Below are positions 15,135 to 24,981 of a DNA stretch of 57,913 nucleotides, one piece after another (position 1 is the first letter of the stretch; every line of letters starts with the position of its first letter). The DNA is from Anaeromyxobacter oryzisoli (GTDB lineage Bacteria > Myxococcota > Myxococcia > Myxococcales > Anaeromyxobacteraceae). Position numbers and translations under genes: made by a program. A model generated the notes under the pieces. It was not told the DNA's origin. It worked only from the letters and a program-made list of their open reading frames with translations, and ran no database searches. The stretch is from positions 1 to 57,913 of the forward strand of contig NZ_JALCZA010000027.1 of NCBI RefSeq assembly GCF_022690765.1, in the 5' to 3' direction.

Positions 15135-16205
15135 ATGACCCCCCAGACCGATCCCCAGCTGCACGAGGTCCGCCCCGCGCCCGCCCTCGAGCCGGCCCCG
15201 ACCCCGACGCCGCCCCCGACCGCCGCGCCGCGCGGCGGGCGGCGGCGCGCGCTGCTCGCCGCCGTCGTCCTGGCCGTCCTCGCCGGGGCCGCGTTCGGCG
15301 TCCATGCGTACCGCACCCGCGGCGACGTGGGCACCGACGACGCCCAGGTCGAGGCGGACGTGGTGGCCGTCGCCCCCCGCGTGCCCGGCACCATCGCGGC
15401 GGTCCTCGTCCCCGAGGACGCGCCGGTGCGGGAGGGCCAGCCCGTCCTCAGGCTGGACGACGCCGATTACCGGGTCCGGGTGCGCCAGGCGCAGGCGGAG
15501 CTCGAGACGGCGCGGGCGCAGGCCGCCGCGGCGGCGGCCCAGATCGGCGCCGCCCGCGCCACCGTGACGCGGTCCGAGGCAGAGGCCGAGAAGGCGGCGC
15601 TCGATCTCCGCCGCGCGGAGGAGCTCCGCGCCGGCGACGCCATCGCCGCGGAGCGCTACGACGCGACCCGGATCGGCAGCGAGACCGCCCGCGCCGGCGC
15701 CGGGGCGAACCGCGCCCAGTACGCGGCGGCCCTCGCGAACGCCGAGCTCGCGCGCGCTCGGGTCGAGGCGGCGGAGGCGGCGCTGGAGGCGGCGCGGCTC
15801 CAGCTGTCCTACACGGTGGTGAAGGCGCCGGCGGCCGGGGTCCTGTCCCGGTGGGGGGCGCGCGCCGGTCAGACCGTCCAGGCCGGCCAGGTCCTCGGGC
15901 AGCTCGTCCCGGAGCGGAGCTACGTCGTGGCGAACTTCAAGGAGACGCAGACCGGGGACCTCCGGCCCGGCCAGAAGGCCGAGGTGCGGATCGACGCGTA
16001 CGACGGCCGCACGCTCCAGGGGATCGTCGAGAGCGTCTCCGGCGGGACGGGCGCCCGCTTCGCGCTCCTGCCGCCCGACAACGCCTCCGGCAACTTCGTG
16101 AAGGTCGTCGAGCGCGTGCCGGTCCGGATCGCCTGGGTGCACCCGCCGGGCGACCTGCCGCTCCGCGCCGGGCTCTCGGCGTTCGTGACGGTCCACACGC
16201 GATAG
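15135..16205 (+). CDS. HlyD/EmrA-type membrane fusion protein
   Basis: ATG 15135 has CCGGAG eight bases upstream, and a GTG six bases earlier overlaps the MFS stop. The 356-residue protein has a Pro-rich cytoplasmic tail and one membrane segment (about residues 35-55). RGDVGTDDAQVEADVVAVAP follows, and then a lipoyl half-domain, a long coiled coil (residues 105-230), the second half-domain (KAPAAGVLSRWGARAGQTVQ) and a beta-barrel. This matches EmrA/HlyD adaptors, which link an inner-membrane pump to an outer-membrane channel. It is the last gene of the tetR-MFS-adaptor operon. Confidence 0.94.
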   Translation: MTPQTDPQLHEVRPAPALEPAPTPTPPPTAAPRGGRRRALLAAVVLAVLAGAAFGVHAYRTRGDVGTDDAQVEADVVAVAPRVPGTIAAVLVPEDAPVREGQPVLRLDDADYRVRVRQAQAELETARAQAAAAAAQIGAARATVTRSEAEAEKAALDLRRAEELRAGDAIAAERYDATRIGSETARAGAGANRAQYAAALANAELARARVEAAEAALEAARLQLSYTVVKAPAAGVLSRWGARAGQTVQAGQVLGQLVPERSYVVANFKETQTGDLRPGQKAEVRIDAYDGRTLQGIVESVSGGTGARFALLPPDNASGNFVKVVERVPVRIAWVHPPGDLPLRAGLSAFVTVHTR

Positions 16206-16273
16206 CGGCCGCTGCCGGTCGATTTCTGGACGGCGCCGGCCGGGCTGCTACGGTCCTCCGGCGAGGCTTCGGG

Positions 16274-16576
16274 ATGGCCGGGTTCGTCGGGCTGCGGTGG
16301 TGGGTGTACGTGGGCGGCGTCGCGGTGCTCGCGACCCTGTCGGCCACCGATCCGTCCGGGCTCCGGCGCCACGCGCGGCTCGCGGACGAGATCGAGTCGA
16401 TGCGCCAGGAGAACGCCCGGCTCGCCGCGGAGAACGGGGGGCTCGCGCGGGAGGTCCGCGCGCTCCGGACCGATCCCGTCGCGGTCGAGCGCGCCGTGCG
16501 GGAGGAGCTGCGGTACGTCCGCCCCGGCGAGCGGGTGTACGTCCTCGGTGGCGACGGCGGAGGGGGAGGCCGGTGA
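16274..16576 (+). CDS. ftsB: Septum formation initiator FtsB/DivIC-like
   Basis: The 100-residue protein has one N-terminal membrane segment (FVGLRWWVYVGGVAVLATL). A coiled coil follows (LADEIESMRQENARLAAENG), and then the family signature EELRYVRPGERVYVL (compare YxRPGExVY). FtsB acts with FtsL and FtsQ to activate septal peptidoglycan synthesis. The Gly-rich C-terminus overlaps the next gene's GTG by four bases. No cell-division partner is adjacent. Confidence 0.88.
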   Translation: MAGFVGLRWWVYVGGVAVLATLSATDPSGLRRHARLADEIESMRQENARLAAENGGLAREVRALRTDPVAVERAVREELRYVRPGERVYVLGGDGGGGGR

Positions 16577-18864
16577 CGACCACCGCGCTCCCCGAGCGCC
16601 CGCGGATGGGGACGCCCCCGCCCGCGGGCCGCCGCCTCGTGCTCCGGCGCCCGCGCCCGCTCCTCGTCCGGCTCTACGCCGCCCTCCTGTCCGACATGGG
16701 GATCCTCGGCGCCCCGGCGCGCCGCCGCGGCGCGCGCTTCCTCGGACGGAGCCTGCCGGCGGCGGCCGTCGTCGCGCTCGGCGCCCTCGTGCCGCTCCGC
16801 GTCTTCGAGGTGCCGCTCTTCGGGTGGCCGCAGATCGCCGCGATGGCCGTGCTGGCGGTCGCCCTGGGCGCCCTGGTCTGGCGCCGCGTCGCGCGCGCGG
16901 CGGCGGGCGAGGCGGCCGGCTACCGGGAGCAGCTCGAGCTCGGGGCGATGTTCGTGGTCGCGGCGTACGTGCTCGCGCAGAGCGCGGCCGCGGGGCACGG
17001 CGAGTCGCCGTTCCAGGCCGTCGTCTACCTCGTGATGGCGTTCCTGGTCGCCTTCCTGGCGCGCTGGGTGGGCGCGGCGCTCGTCGGCCTCGCCGTCGCG
17101 CTCGAGCTGCTCGGCTGGGCCGCCCACGGCGCGCGCGGCGCGGAGCTGCCCGACGCCGTGGTCCGCTCCGGGTTCGTCCTCGTCTTCGCGGTGCTCTACC
17201 ACGCGGTGCTGGCGGCGCAGGTCGCCGCGAGCCGCCGCGACGAGCGGCTCGCGATCGAGCGGCGGATGAAGGAGATCGACCAGCTCGCCCGATCCTTCCG
17301 GCTCACGGTGGCGGCGCCCGACGACGCCGCGGCGCGCGACGAGCGGGACCGGCGCTGGAACGAGGCCGCGGTCATCGAGATCGAGGCCGCGGTCGGGGGG
17401 GCGCTCGAGATCGCCGCGGCGGCGCTCCGGTGCCACACCTGCGCGCTCTTCTGGCTCTCGGACGACGGGAAGGAGCTCGAGCTCTACGACTGCCGCTCGC
17501 CCAGCGAGGCGATCGCCGCGGAGCCGTTCCCGGCCGGCGAGGGGAACCTCGGCGCGGTCGTGAAGCAGAAGAAGCCGCTCCGGCTGCACGGCGACGTGAA
17601 GGGGGCGTCCTATTACCAGGACGGCACGCGCCCGGGGGCGCTCCTCGCGGTGCCGCTCGTGGCGGGGCGCGGCGACTTCGTCCGCGGCGTGGTGGTGGTG
17701 GACCGGCTCGAGCCCGAGCCCTTCGGCGACGCCGACGAGCACCTCCTCGGTACGCTCGCCGCGGAGATCCTCCGCGCGGTCGAGGCCGAGCGCGTGATGA
17801 AGGACGTGAAGCAGAGCGACGCCGAGACGCGGCGCTTCTACGGCGCGATCGAGCGGCTCAACCGGACGCACAAGCAGGCGGAGGTCTTCGACGCGCTGGT
17901 GGACGTGGCGCGCGGCATGGTCCCCGTGGATCTCGCCGCGATCGTCCTCCGCGAGGAGGGGGACGATCGGCGGCTCCGGGTGGTGCGCGTCGTCGCGGGC
18001 GAGCACGTGAAGGACGAGCACGCGAAGCTCGCCCTCGACGGGCACGCGTTCACGGTCGAGGAGGGGCTCGTCGGGTCCGCGGTCCGGATGGGCGCGACCC
18101 TGCCGGCGGCGGAGCTCGACCTCGCGAGGACGCCGGTGTTCGGCGCGGTGGGCCTGAAGGGGCTCGCGTCGCTCAAGATCGTCCCGCTCAAGGTCGGCGA
18201 GCGGAGCCTCGGCGCGCTCGTGCTCGGGGCGATCGGGCGGCACGCGTACCGCTCCGACCCCGTGCGTCAGCTCGAGGTCGTGGCGATGCACGCGGCGCAG
18301 TCGCTCGAGCGGGCGTACCTCTTCGACGAGACGGAGCGGCTCGCGACGACGGACGGCCTCACGGGGCTCGTGAACCACCGGACCTTCCAGGAGCGGCTCG
18401 ACGCGCACCTCGCGCAGGCGCTGCGGTACGGGAAGAAGCTGTCGCTCATCATCTGCGACATCGATCACTTCAAGTCCGTGAACGACACGTACGGCCACCC
18501 GGTCGGCGACCAGGTGCTCCGCGGGGTCGCGAGGACGCTCGGGAAGGACGCCCGGACGACGGACGTCGTCGCGCGCTACGGCGGCGAGGAGTTCGCGATC
18601 GTGATGCCCGAGACCGACACCGGCGGCGCGATGGTCATCGCCGAGCGCATCCGCGAGCGGGTGGGGCAGCTCCAGTTCGAGAGCGACCAGGGCCCCCTGC
18701 GGGTCACCCTGTCGCTCGGGGTCGCGACGTTCCCGGACGACGGCAAGAAGAAGTCGGAGCTCGTGGAGCGCGCGGACGGCTGCCTGTATCACGCGAAGCG
18801 TCACGGCCGGAACCAGAGCGTCTCCGCGGCGAGCCTGCGGGCGCCGCGCCGGATCGCGGGTTAG
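16573..18864 (+). CDS. Membrane GAF-GGDEF diguanylate cyclase
   Basis: GTG 16573 overlaps the ftsB stop. The 763-residue protein has a basic N-terminus and about six membrane segments (residues 45-215). Two GAF-like domains follow (about residues 265-420, with CHTCALFWLSDDGKELELYD, and 425-580), and then a GGDEF domain. That domain shows TTDGLTGLVNHRTFQERL, CDIDHFKSVNDTYGHPVGD and the active-site variant RYGGEEF. RTTD just before the active site fits an I-site. It should make cyclic di-GMP in response to signals bound by the GAF domains. Translational coupling to ftsB is notable. Confidence 0.94.
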   Translation: MTTTALPERPRMGTPPPAGRRLVLRRPRPLLVRLYAALLSDMGILGAPARRRGARFLGRSLPAAAVVALGALVPLRVFEVPLFGWPQIAAMAVLAVALGALVWRRVARAAAGEAAGYREQLELGAMFVVAAYVLAQSAAAGHGESPFQAVVYLVMAFLVAFLARWVGAALVGLAVALELLGWAAHGARGAELPDAVVRSGFVLVFAVLYHAVLAAQVAASRRDERLAIERRMKEIDQLARSFRLTVAAPDDAAARDERDRRWNEAAVIEIEAAVGGALEIAAAALRCHTCALFWLSDDGKELELYDCRSPSEAIAAEPFPAGEGNLGAVVKQKKPLRLHGDVKGASYYQDGTRPGALLAVPLVAGRGDFVRGVVVVDRLEPEPFGDADEHLLGTLAAEILRAVEAERVMKDVKQSDAETRRFYGAIERLNRTHKQAEVFDALVDVARGMVPVDLAAIVLREEGDDRRLRVVRVVAGEHVKDEHAKLALDGHAFTVEEGLVGSAVRMGATLPAAELDLARTPVFGAVGLKGLASLKIVPLKVGERSLGALVLGAIGRHAYRSDPVRQLEVVAMHAAQSLERAYLFDETERLATTDGLTGLVNHRTFQERLDAHLAQALRYGKKLSLIICDIDHFKSVNDTYGHPVGDQVLRGVARTLGKDARTTDVVARYGGEEFAIVMPETDTGGAMVIAERIRERVGQLQFESDQGPLRVTLSLGVATFPDDGKKKSELVERADGCLYHAKRHGRNQSVSAASLRAPRRIAG

Positions 18865-18923
18865 CCGCCGCCCCGGCGGCTGCGGATGGTCGCTCGGGCT
18901 CGCCCCCTGGTAGAGTGAGGGCG

Positions 18924-18941
18924 TCGCCGCGCGCGCGGCGA
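18924..18941. repeat. 18-bp perfect palindrome before the phoH-like gene
   Basis: TCGCCGCGCGCGCGGCGA is its own reverse complement and lies 21 bases before the TTG start of the PIN-PhoH gene. It may be a protein site or a chance product of GC-rich sequence. Confidence 0.5.
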
Positions 18942-18962
18942 TCAGCGAGGGGTGGCCCCGGC

Positions 18963-20285
18963 TTGAAGAACTTCGTCCTCGACACCAACGTCCTCCTCCA
19001 CGACCCGCGCAGCATCTTCGGCTTCGGCGACAACGACGTCGTCATCCCGATCTACGTCATCGAGGAGATCGACAACTTCAAGCGCGACCTCTCGACGCTC
19101 GGCCGCAACGCGCGCCAGGTCTCGCGCTACCTCGACGAGTTCCGCGTCCGGGGCAAGCTCGCCGAGGGCGTGGACATCGGGGACGGCCACGGCCGGATCC
19201 GCGTGCTCGTGGCGGAGCACCCGCTGCCCCACGGGATCGGCGAGGGCCACCACACGACCGACGACAAGATCCTCGCCGTCGCCCTCGAGCTGGCGCGCAA
19301 GGAGCAGGGGAAGCCGTCGGTCTTCGTGACCAAGGACACGAACCTCCGGATCCGCGCCGACGCGCTCGGGCTGCACGCCGAGGACTACGACGTCGAGGGC
19401 GTGGTGCTGGACGAGCTCTGGAGCGGCGTCTCCGAGCTCGAGGTCTCGTCCGAGCAGGTCAACGACTTCTACGCGACCGGCGCGATCCCGTGCCCCGAGG
19501 GGATCGACGCGCCGCCGCCGAACGCGTTCGTCGTCCTGCGCGACGGGACGAACCCGCAGCACTCCGCGGTGGGGAAGTACAGCGCCGCCCGGCAGGCGTT
19601 CGTGAAGCTCATCCAGACGCCGAAGGACGGCGTCTGGGGGATCCGGCCGCGCAACAAGGAGCAGGGCTTCGCGCTGGACCTGCTCCTCAACGACGAGGTC
19701 CGGCTCGTCACGATCGTGGGCAAGGCGGGCACCGGCAAGACGCTCCTCGCCATCGCGGCGGGCCTCCAGAAGACGATGGAGGAGGGCATCTACCAGAAGC
19801 TCCTCGTGTCCCGGCCGATCTTCCCCCTCGGCCGCGACATCGGCTACCTGCCGGGCTCGGTGGAGGAGAAGCTCAACCCCTGGATGCAGCCGATCTTCGA
19901 CAACGTCGAGTACCTCATGAACCTGTCGCGGTCGGAGAAGAAGGCCGGGCGCGGCTACCACGAGCTGCTCGACCTCGGCATCCTCGAGATCGAGCCGCTC
20001 ACCTACATCCGCGGCCGCTCCATCCCGAACCAGTTCATCGTCGTGGACGAGGCGCAGAACCTCACCCCGCACGAGGTGAAGACGATCATCACGCGCGTCG
20101 GCGACGGGACGAAGATCATCCTCACCGGCGACCCGTACCAGATCGACAACCCCTACGTGGATCAGACCAACAACGGGCTCATCCACGTCGTGAACCGCTT
20201 CAGGAGCGAGCGGCTGGCCGGCCACATCACGATGTCCAAGGGAGAGCGGAGCCCGCTGGCCGAGCTGGCGGCCAACCTGCTGTAG
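18963..20285 (+). CDS. PIN-PhoH family ATPase
   Basis: From TTG 18963 (LKNFVLDTNVLLHDP) the protein is 440 residues. The N-terminal PIN domain has acidic residues in LDTNVLLHD, EEID, TTDDKILA and TKDTN, typical of PIN nucleases. The C-terminal PhoH ATPase domain has Walker A VGKAGTGKTLLA (about residue 260), FIVVDEAQNLTPHE as Walker B, and ILTGDPYQIDNPYVD. PIN-PhoH proteins act on RNA as helicase/ribonucleases. Bacterial genomes often carry one such fusion (YlaK/PhoH2-like). The TTG start is supported because the PIN fold begins immediately. Confidence 0.93.
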   Translation: MKNFVLDTNVLLHDPRSIFGFGDNDVVIPIYVIEEIDNFKRDLSTLGRNARQVSRYLDEFRVRGKLAEGVDIGDGHGRIRVLVAEHPLPHGIGEGHHTTDDKILAVALELARKEQGKPSVFVTKDTNLRIRADALGLHAEDYDVEGVVLDELWSGVSELEVSSEQVNDFYATGAIPCPEGIDAPPPNAFVVLRDGTNPQHSAVGKYSAARQAFVKLIQTPKDGVWGIRPRNKEQGFALDLLLNDEVRLVTIVGKAGTGKTLLAIAAGLQKTMEEGIYQKLLVSRPIFPLGRDIGYLPGSVEEKLNPWMQPIFDNVEYLMNLSRSEKKAGRGYHELLDLGILEIEPLTYIRGRSIPNQFIVVDEAQNLTPHEVKTIITRVGDGTKIILTGDPYQIDNPYVDQTNNGLIHVVNRFRSERLAGHITMSKGERSPLAELAANLL

Positions 20286-20370
20286 GCGCCCTCGACGAAC
20301 GGCCGTCCGCCGCCGCGCGCCGGGGCCCGGGCGGGCTGGACATGCGCGTCCCCTGCGCTAGGTTTTCGCG

Positions 20371-20664
20371 ATGACCACACCGACCTTCCCCGCGGGCGGG
20401 CAGCCGGCGCGCCCGACCCTCGAGTACCCGCTCCGCTACACGTTCAAGATCATGGGGCTCGCCTCGGACGACTTCGCCGAGCACGCCCGGCGCCTCGTCG
20501 CGCGGGTGGTCGAGGACGCGCCCGCCGAGCACGTGAGCACCCGCCAGAGCGCCGCAGGCAAGTACCACTCGGTCTCGGTCGCGGTGCGGCTCACGTCGGA
20601 GGAGCAGCGCCGGGCGGTGTACCAGGTGCTCTACGACGACGAGCGGGTGGTCTACTATTTGTGA
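20371..20664 (+). CDS. DUF493 (YbeD-like) family protein
   Basis: The 97-residue product carries PLRYTFKIMGLASDDFAEHARRLV, KYHSVSVAVRLTSEEQRRAVY and YDDERVVYYL. This is the ferredoxin-like alpha-beta pattern of the DUF493/YbeD family, ending in the usual YxL. The biochemical role is unknown. In E. coli the homologue lies near lipoyl-ligase genes, but no such neighbour exists here. Confidence 0.88.
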   Translation: MTTPTFPAGGQPARPTLEYPLRYTFKIMGLASDDFAEHARRLVARVVEDAPAEHVSTRQSAAGKYHSVSVAVRLTSEEQRRAVYQVLYDDERVVYYL

Positions 20665-20689
20665 AGCAGCGGTCCGGCCTCGGCCCGCC

Positions 20690-21760
20690 TCACGCGGCGG
20701 CGCACGCGCCGAAGTCCACGATCTCCACCGGCCGCTCGGCCACCCCGAAGGCCAGGTCCTCGCGCCAGCCCTCGGCGTCGCCGCCGATCTGGAGCGGCAC
20801 GGGGCGCTCGAAGTGGAGCGCGACCCGCTCGGCGTGGAAGTCGAGGAGGCCGTCGTGGGAGAACTCGCCCGACCAGATCCGGCCCAGGTTCAGGAGCAGC
20901 GTCGGGACGCCGATCTCGGTGACGACCCGGAGCTGCATCATGCCGGGCGCCTTCTCCGCGAACGGGAACGCCTTGAGGCCGAGGCCGTAGTACGGGACCG
21001 TGCTCGCGGCGGCGAGCATCGTCGGCCCCGCGTGCAGCAGCTCGCCCGGCCCGATCGGGCGCCCGATGCGGTTGCCGCGGGCGTCGAGCCGCCACGCCGG
21101 CCGGCCGACGTTCACGATCTCGCAGTAGCTCGGCCCGTGCTCCATCAGCGCCCGCGGCACCGAGCGGAGGGCGACGGCCAGCCCGTAGCCGCAGCCGCCC
21201 ACCCCGAGGCACCGGAGCGGCGTGTCCGCGAGCCGCCCCTTCACCCAGTTGTAGTCGTTCAGGACGGCGGCGTCGACGCCCACGCCGGCGAACGGGGTGC
21301 GGCGCCCGTCGCAGGTGAGGAGATCGAGGCGACGGACGCGATCGACCTCGCCGCGGACGTAGCGGGTGAGGTCCTCCACGTGGCGGCGCGGCGTCGCGCC
21401 GACCATCTCCGCGACCGCGTTCCCGGTCCCGAGGGCGAGGACGCCGAAGCGCGGGGGGCGGGTGGCGCGGCGCTCCGCGCTCTCGAGGATCCGGTTCACC
21501 CAGGAGACGAACGTCCCGTCGCCGCCCCCCGTGAACACGGTCCGGTACCGGCGCGCGACGACCTCCTCGGCGATCGCGGTCGCCTCGTCCGCGCTCCGGG
21601 AGAGGAAGAGGTGCTCGTGCGGCACGACGCACGAGAGCGCCTGCCGGACGCCGGGGTTGACCTGCTTCGCGTTGGCGTTCAAGAGGACCGCCACGTCGGC
21701 CGGGGTGCCGAGCAGCGCCTGCTCGCTCTGCCGCTCTTCGCTGACGACCGTTCGAAGCAT
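20690..21760 (-). CDS. Diacylglycerol kinase catalytic-domain (lipid kinase) protein
   Basis: ATG 21760 has AGAGGGG six bases upstream and is preferred to GTG 21820. The 356-residue protein has the DAGK fold: VAVLLNANAKQVNPGVRQAL, TVFTGGGDGTFVSWVNRIL (the GGDGT nucleotide motif), FGVLALGTGNAVAEMVGA, and a C-terminal part with IGGDAEGWRED. It should phosphorylate a lipid or sphingoid-like alcohol using ATP at the inner membrane. The substrate is not predictable. It is divergent from dnaK. Confidence 0.9.
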   Translation of the reverse strand: MLRTVVSEERQSEQALLGTPADVAVLLNANAKQVNPGVRQALSCVVPHEHLFLSRSADEATAIAEEVVARRYRTVFTGGGDGTFVSWVNRILESAERRATRPPRFGVLALGTGNAVAEMVGATPRRHVEDLTRYVRGEVDRVRRLDLLTCDGRRTPFAGVGVDAAVLNDYNWVKGRLADTPLRCLGVGGCGYGLAVALRSVPRALMEHGPSYCEIVNVGRPAWRLDARGNRIGRPIGPGELLHAGPTMLAAASTVPYYGLGLKAFPFAEKAPGMMQLRVVTEIGVPTLLLNLGRIWSGEFSHDGLLDFHAERVALHFERPVPLQIGGDAEGWREDLAFGVAERPVEIVDFGACAAA

Positions 21761-21968
21761 CGGAGCCCCTCTGCGAACCGTGACGTGAATGTCTCGATCG
21801 GGGAGCAAGGGCGGTGCCACGACGCGTCACGGTGTCGCACACGTGTGAAATCGCGGGCTTGCACGCCCCGGCCGAGTGTCCAGGGAACGCAGGACATGCG
21901 TCGAACGGGTGGCGCCGCGTAGCGGCCTACGCAGCGCCGCGGTGCAGCAAGCGGTCGGACGTCGTCGT

Positions 21969-21996
21969 TTGACAGGCCACGACGCGGACTTAGGTT
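21969..21996 (+). promoter_or_regulatory. Candidate sigma-70 promoter of dnaK
   Basis: TTGACA at 21969 and TAGGTT at 21991 are spaced by 16 bases and lie 29 bases before the dnaK ATG. The -35 hexamer is perfect, while the -10 is a partial match. No CIRCE element (TTAGCACTC/GAGTGCTAA) is visible, so repression by HrcA at this site is not supported. Confidence 0.6.
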
Positions 21997-22024
21997 CGGG
22001 GGCGTCCAGGAGGACCTTTACACC

Positions 22025-23917
22025 ATGGCCAAGATCATCGGCATCGACCTCGGCACGACGAACTCCGTCGTGGCGGTGATGGAGGGGAAGGACCCCGTCG
22101 TCATCACCAACGAGGAGGGGTCGCGCATCACCCCGAGCGTCGTCGCGTACACCAAGGAGGGGGAGCGCCTCGTCGGGCACGTCGCCAAGCGCCAGGCGAT
22201 CACCAACCCCGAGAAGACCATCTACTCGATCAAGCGCTTCATGGGCCGCCGCTTCGCGGAGGTCCAGGACGAGATGAAGCGCGTCCCCTACAAGGTGGCG
22301 GAGGGGCCGAACAGCGACGCCCGGATCGAGATCGACGGGAAGCAGTACTCGGCGCCCGAGATCAGCGCGCAGATCCTGCTCAAGCTGAAGCGCGCCGCCG
22401 AGAACTACCTCGGCGAGAAGGTGACGGACGCGGTCATCACCGTGCCCGCCTACTTCAACGACTCGCAGCGCCAGGCGACCAAGGACGCGGGCGAGATCGC
22501 CGGCCTCAACGTCCGGCGCATCGTGAACGAGCCGACGGCGGCCGCCCTCGCCTACGGCCTCGACAAGAAGAAGAACGAGAAGATCGCCGTCTACGACTTC
22601 GGCGGCGGCACGTTCGACATCTCGATCCTCGAGGTCGGCGAGAACGTGGTCGAGGTGCTCGCGACCAACGGCGACACGCACCTCGGCGGCGACAACATCG
22701 ACCAGCGCGTCATCGACTGGCTCATCGCCGAGTTCAAGAAGGACACGGGCGTCGACGTCTCGAAGGACAAGATGGTGCTCCAGCGCCTGAAGGAGGCGGC
22801 GGAGAAGGCGAAGATCGAGCTGTCGTCGATGAACGAGACGGAGATCAACCTCCCGTTCCTGACCGCCGATCAGACGGGCCCGAAGCACCTCTCCATCAAG
22901 CTCTCGCGCGCGAAGCTCGAGCAGCTCGTGGACGACCTCGTCGAGCGCTCGATCGAGCCGACCCGCAAGTGCCTGGCGGACGCGAAGCTGCAGCCGTCGC
23001 AGATCGACGAGGTGGTCCTCGTCGGCGGCCAGACGCGCATGCCGAAGATCATCGACACGGTGAAGAAGTTCTTCGGCAAGGATCCGAACCGGACGGTGAA
23101 CCCGGACGAGGTGGTCGCCGTCGGGGCCGCGGTGCAGGCCGGCGTCCTCTCGGGCGAGGTGAAGGACATCCTCCTCCTCGACGTGACCCCGCTGTCCCTC
23201 GGCGTCGAGACGCTGGGCGGCGTCATGACCCGGCTCATCGAGCGGAACACGACCATCCCCGCGAAGCGGTCGGAGACGTTCTCCACCGCGTCGGACGCGC
23301 AGACGTCGGTCGAGATCCACGTGCTCCAGGGCGAGCGCGAGATGGCGCGGGACAACCGCACCCTCGGGCGCTTCCACCTCGAGGGCATCCCGCCGGCGCC
23401 TCGCGGCATGCCGCAGATCGAGGTGACGTTCGACATCGACGCGAACGGGATCCTGAACGTCTCGGCGAAGGACAAGGGCACGAGCAAGGAGCAGAAGATC
23501 ACGATCAGCCACTCCTCCGGCCTCGCGAAGGACGAGGTGGAGAAGATGGTCTCCGACGCCCGCGCGCACGAGACCGAGGACAAGCAGCGGCGCGACGAGG
23601 TCGAGCAGCGGAACCGGGCCGAGAACCTCGCGTACCAGATGGAGAAGCTCCTCAAGGAGAACAAGGAGAAGCTCCAGGCCGCGACGGCCAAGGAGATCGA
23701 GGACGCCGTGGCGGAGGTCCACAAGGTCCGCGAGAAGGGCAGCCTCGACGAGGTGAAGGCGGCGATGGAGCGCCTCGAGAAGGCGAGCCACAAGGCGGCC
23801 GAGGAGCTCTACCGGACCGCGGCGCCGGAGGGCCAGGCGGGCGGTGGCCAGCCGCCTCCGGGCGCGGAGGAGAAGCCGAAGGACAACGTGGTGGACGCGG
23901 AGTTCAAGCAGGTCTAG
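22025..23917 (+). CDS. dnaK: Hsp70 chaperone DnaK
   Basis: The 630-residue protein has the full Hsp70 layout. The ATPase domain has [17 protein letters not shown] at the start, [16 protein letters not shown] near residue 190 and [13 protein letters not shown] near residue 338. The substrate-binding domain has [19 protein letters not shown], and a helical lid runs to a Gly/Pro-rich tail ending in EFKQV. AGGAGG lies 11 bases upstream. No dnaJ or grpE is adjacent. Confidence 0.98.
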   Translation: MAKIIGIDLGTTNSVVAVMEGKDPVVITNEEGSRITPSVVAYTKEGERLVGHVAKRQAITNPEKTIYSIKRFMGRRFAEVQDEMKRVPYKVAEGPNSDARIEIDGKQYSAPEISAQILLKLKRAAENYLGEKVTDAVITVPAYFNDSQRQATKDAGEIAGLNVRRIVNEPTAAALAYGLDKKKNEKIAVYDFGGGTFDISILEVGENVVEVLATNGDTHLGGDNIDQRVIDWLIAEFKKDTGVDVSKDKMVLQRLKEAAEKAKIELSSMNETEINLPFLTADQTGPKHLSIKLSRAKLEQLVDDLVERSIEPTRKCLADAKLQPSQIDEVVLVGGQTRMPKIIDTVKKFFGKDPNRTVNPDEVVAVGAAVQAGVLSGEVKDILLLDVTPLSLGVETLGGVMTRLIERNTTIPAKRSETFSTASDAQTSVEIHVLQGEREMARDNRTLGRFHLEGIPPAPRGMPQIEVTFDIDANGILNVSAKDKGTSKEQKITISHSSGLAKDEVEKMVSDARAHETEDKQRRDEVEQRNRAENLAYQMEKLLKENKEKLQAATAKEIEDAVAEVHKVREKGSLDEVKAAMERLEKASHKAAEELYRTAAPEGQAGGGQPPPGAEEKPKDNVVDAEFKQV

Positions 23918-23939
23918 CGCCCGCGACGAGGTGGTACCC

Positions 23940-23969
23940 GAGGGCCGCCCGGACATCCGGGCGGCCCTC
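23940..23969 (+). terminator. Strong hairpin after dnaK
   Basis: GAGGGCCGCCCGG and CCGGGCGGCCCTC form a perfect 13-bp stem around the loop ACAT, 22 bases after the dnaK stop. No U-run follows, as is common in GC-rich Myxococcota. Confidence 0.8.
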
Positions 23970-24051
23970 GCTCGTGCGAGGCACCCCCGCGTCCGCCTCG
24001 GCCGCGAACCGCCTCGCTTTTCCGGCGGGCGCGCCTTACCATCCCGGCGCC

Positions 24052-24978
24052 GTGTACCTCACCGTCCTGTCGCGCTCCCCCGAGATCTACACGACCCGGC
24101 GCATCGTCGAGGCCGCCCAGGCGCGCGGCGTGGTCGCGCGGGTCATCGACCCCCTCGAGGTCGAGATGGGGCTCGGCGAGGACGCGCCGCAGGTCTACTG
24201 GCGGCGCCGGCGCCTGCCGCGGACGGACGTGCTCGTCCCGCGGATCGGCCTCTCCGTCCACCAGTACGGGCTCGCGGTGGTGAACCAGCTCGAGCTCGTC
24301 GGCATCCCGGTCCTGAACGGTGCGTACGGCATCGCGGCGAGCCGGAACAAGATGCGCAGCCTGCAGATGCTCTCCGCCGCGGGCGTCCGGGTCCCGCGCA
24401 CGGTCATGGCGAGCGATCCCTCGGGCCTGCGGGAGATGGTCCGGGTCGTCGGCGGCGTGCCGGTGCTCGTGAAGCTCCTGTCCACGAGCGAGAAGAGCGG
24501 CGTCATGATCTGCGAGAGCCTCCAGTCGCTGGAGGCCGCCTTCGAGGCGATCCTCGGGCTCGGCCAGAACATCGTCGTCCAGCAGTACCTGAAGGGCGCG
24601 AAGGGGCGGGATCTCAGGGTGATCGTCGTCGGCGGCGACGTGGTGGCGGCCATGCGGCGCAGCCCGCCGGTCGGCCGGTTCTCGCGCAGCCTCCGCCGCG
24701 GCGCCCGGTTCGAGAAGGCCGAGCTGCCCGCGCCGTACGCGCGCGCGGCGGTGGACGCGGCCCGGGTGCTCCAGCTCGAGGTGTGCGCCGTGGACATGCT
24801 CGACGTGAAGGGCGTGCCGCGGGTCTTCGAGGTGAACAGCTCTCCGTCGATCAAGGAGGCGGAGGTGGCGTGCCGGGTCGACGTGGCCGGCCGCATCGTG
24901 GATCGCGCGATCTCGCTCGCGGAGGCCCGGGCCGTGCCGTCCCGGCGCCGGGCGCGGAGCGGCGCGGCCGCGCTGTGA
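24052..24978 (+). CDS. RimK-type ATP-grasp ligase
   Basis: From GTG 24052 the protein is 308 residues. An N-terminal domain (YLTVLSRSPEIYTTRRIVEA) precedes the ATP-grasp core. The core includes NGAYGIAASRNKMRSLQMLS, VPVLVKLLSTSEKSGVMICE, GRDLRVIVVGGDVVAAMRR and EVCAVDMLDVKG-VPRVFEVNSSP, ending in the metal-binding E-x-N motif. RimK-like enzymes add glutamate or similar amino acids to a protein or peptide, using ATP. The target is unknown. There is no clear ribosome binding site. Confidence 0.9.
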   Translation: MYLTVLSRSPEIYTTRRIVEAAQARGVVARVIDPLEVEMGLGEDAPQVYWRRRRLPRTDVLVPRIGLSVHQYGLAVVNQLELVGIPVLNGAYGIAASRNKMRSLQMLSAAGVRVPRTVMASDPSGLREMVRVVGGVPVLVKLLSTSEKSGVMICESLQSLEAAFEAILGLGQNIVVQQYLKGAKGRDLRVIVVGGDVVAAMRRSPPVGRFSRSLRRGARFEKAELPAPYARAAVDAARVLQLEVCAVDMLDVKGVPRVFEVNSSPSIKEAEVACRVDVAGRIVDRAISLAEARAVPSRRRARSGAAAL

Positions 24979-24981
24979 CGA

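Noticed and set aside
21821-22024. CIRCE/HrcA operator before dnaK
   Set aside because: No TTAGCACTC/GAGTGCTAA pair is visible. Only a sigma-70-like promoter is supported.
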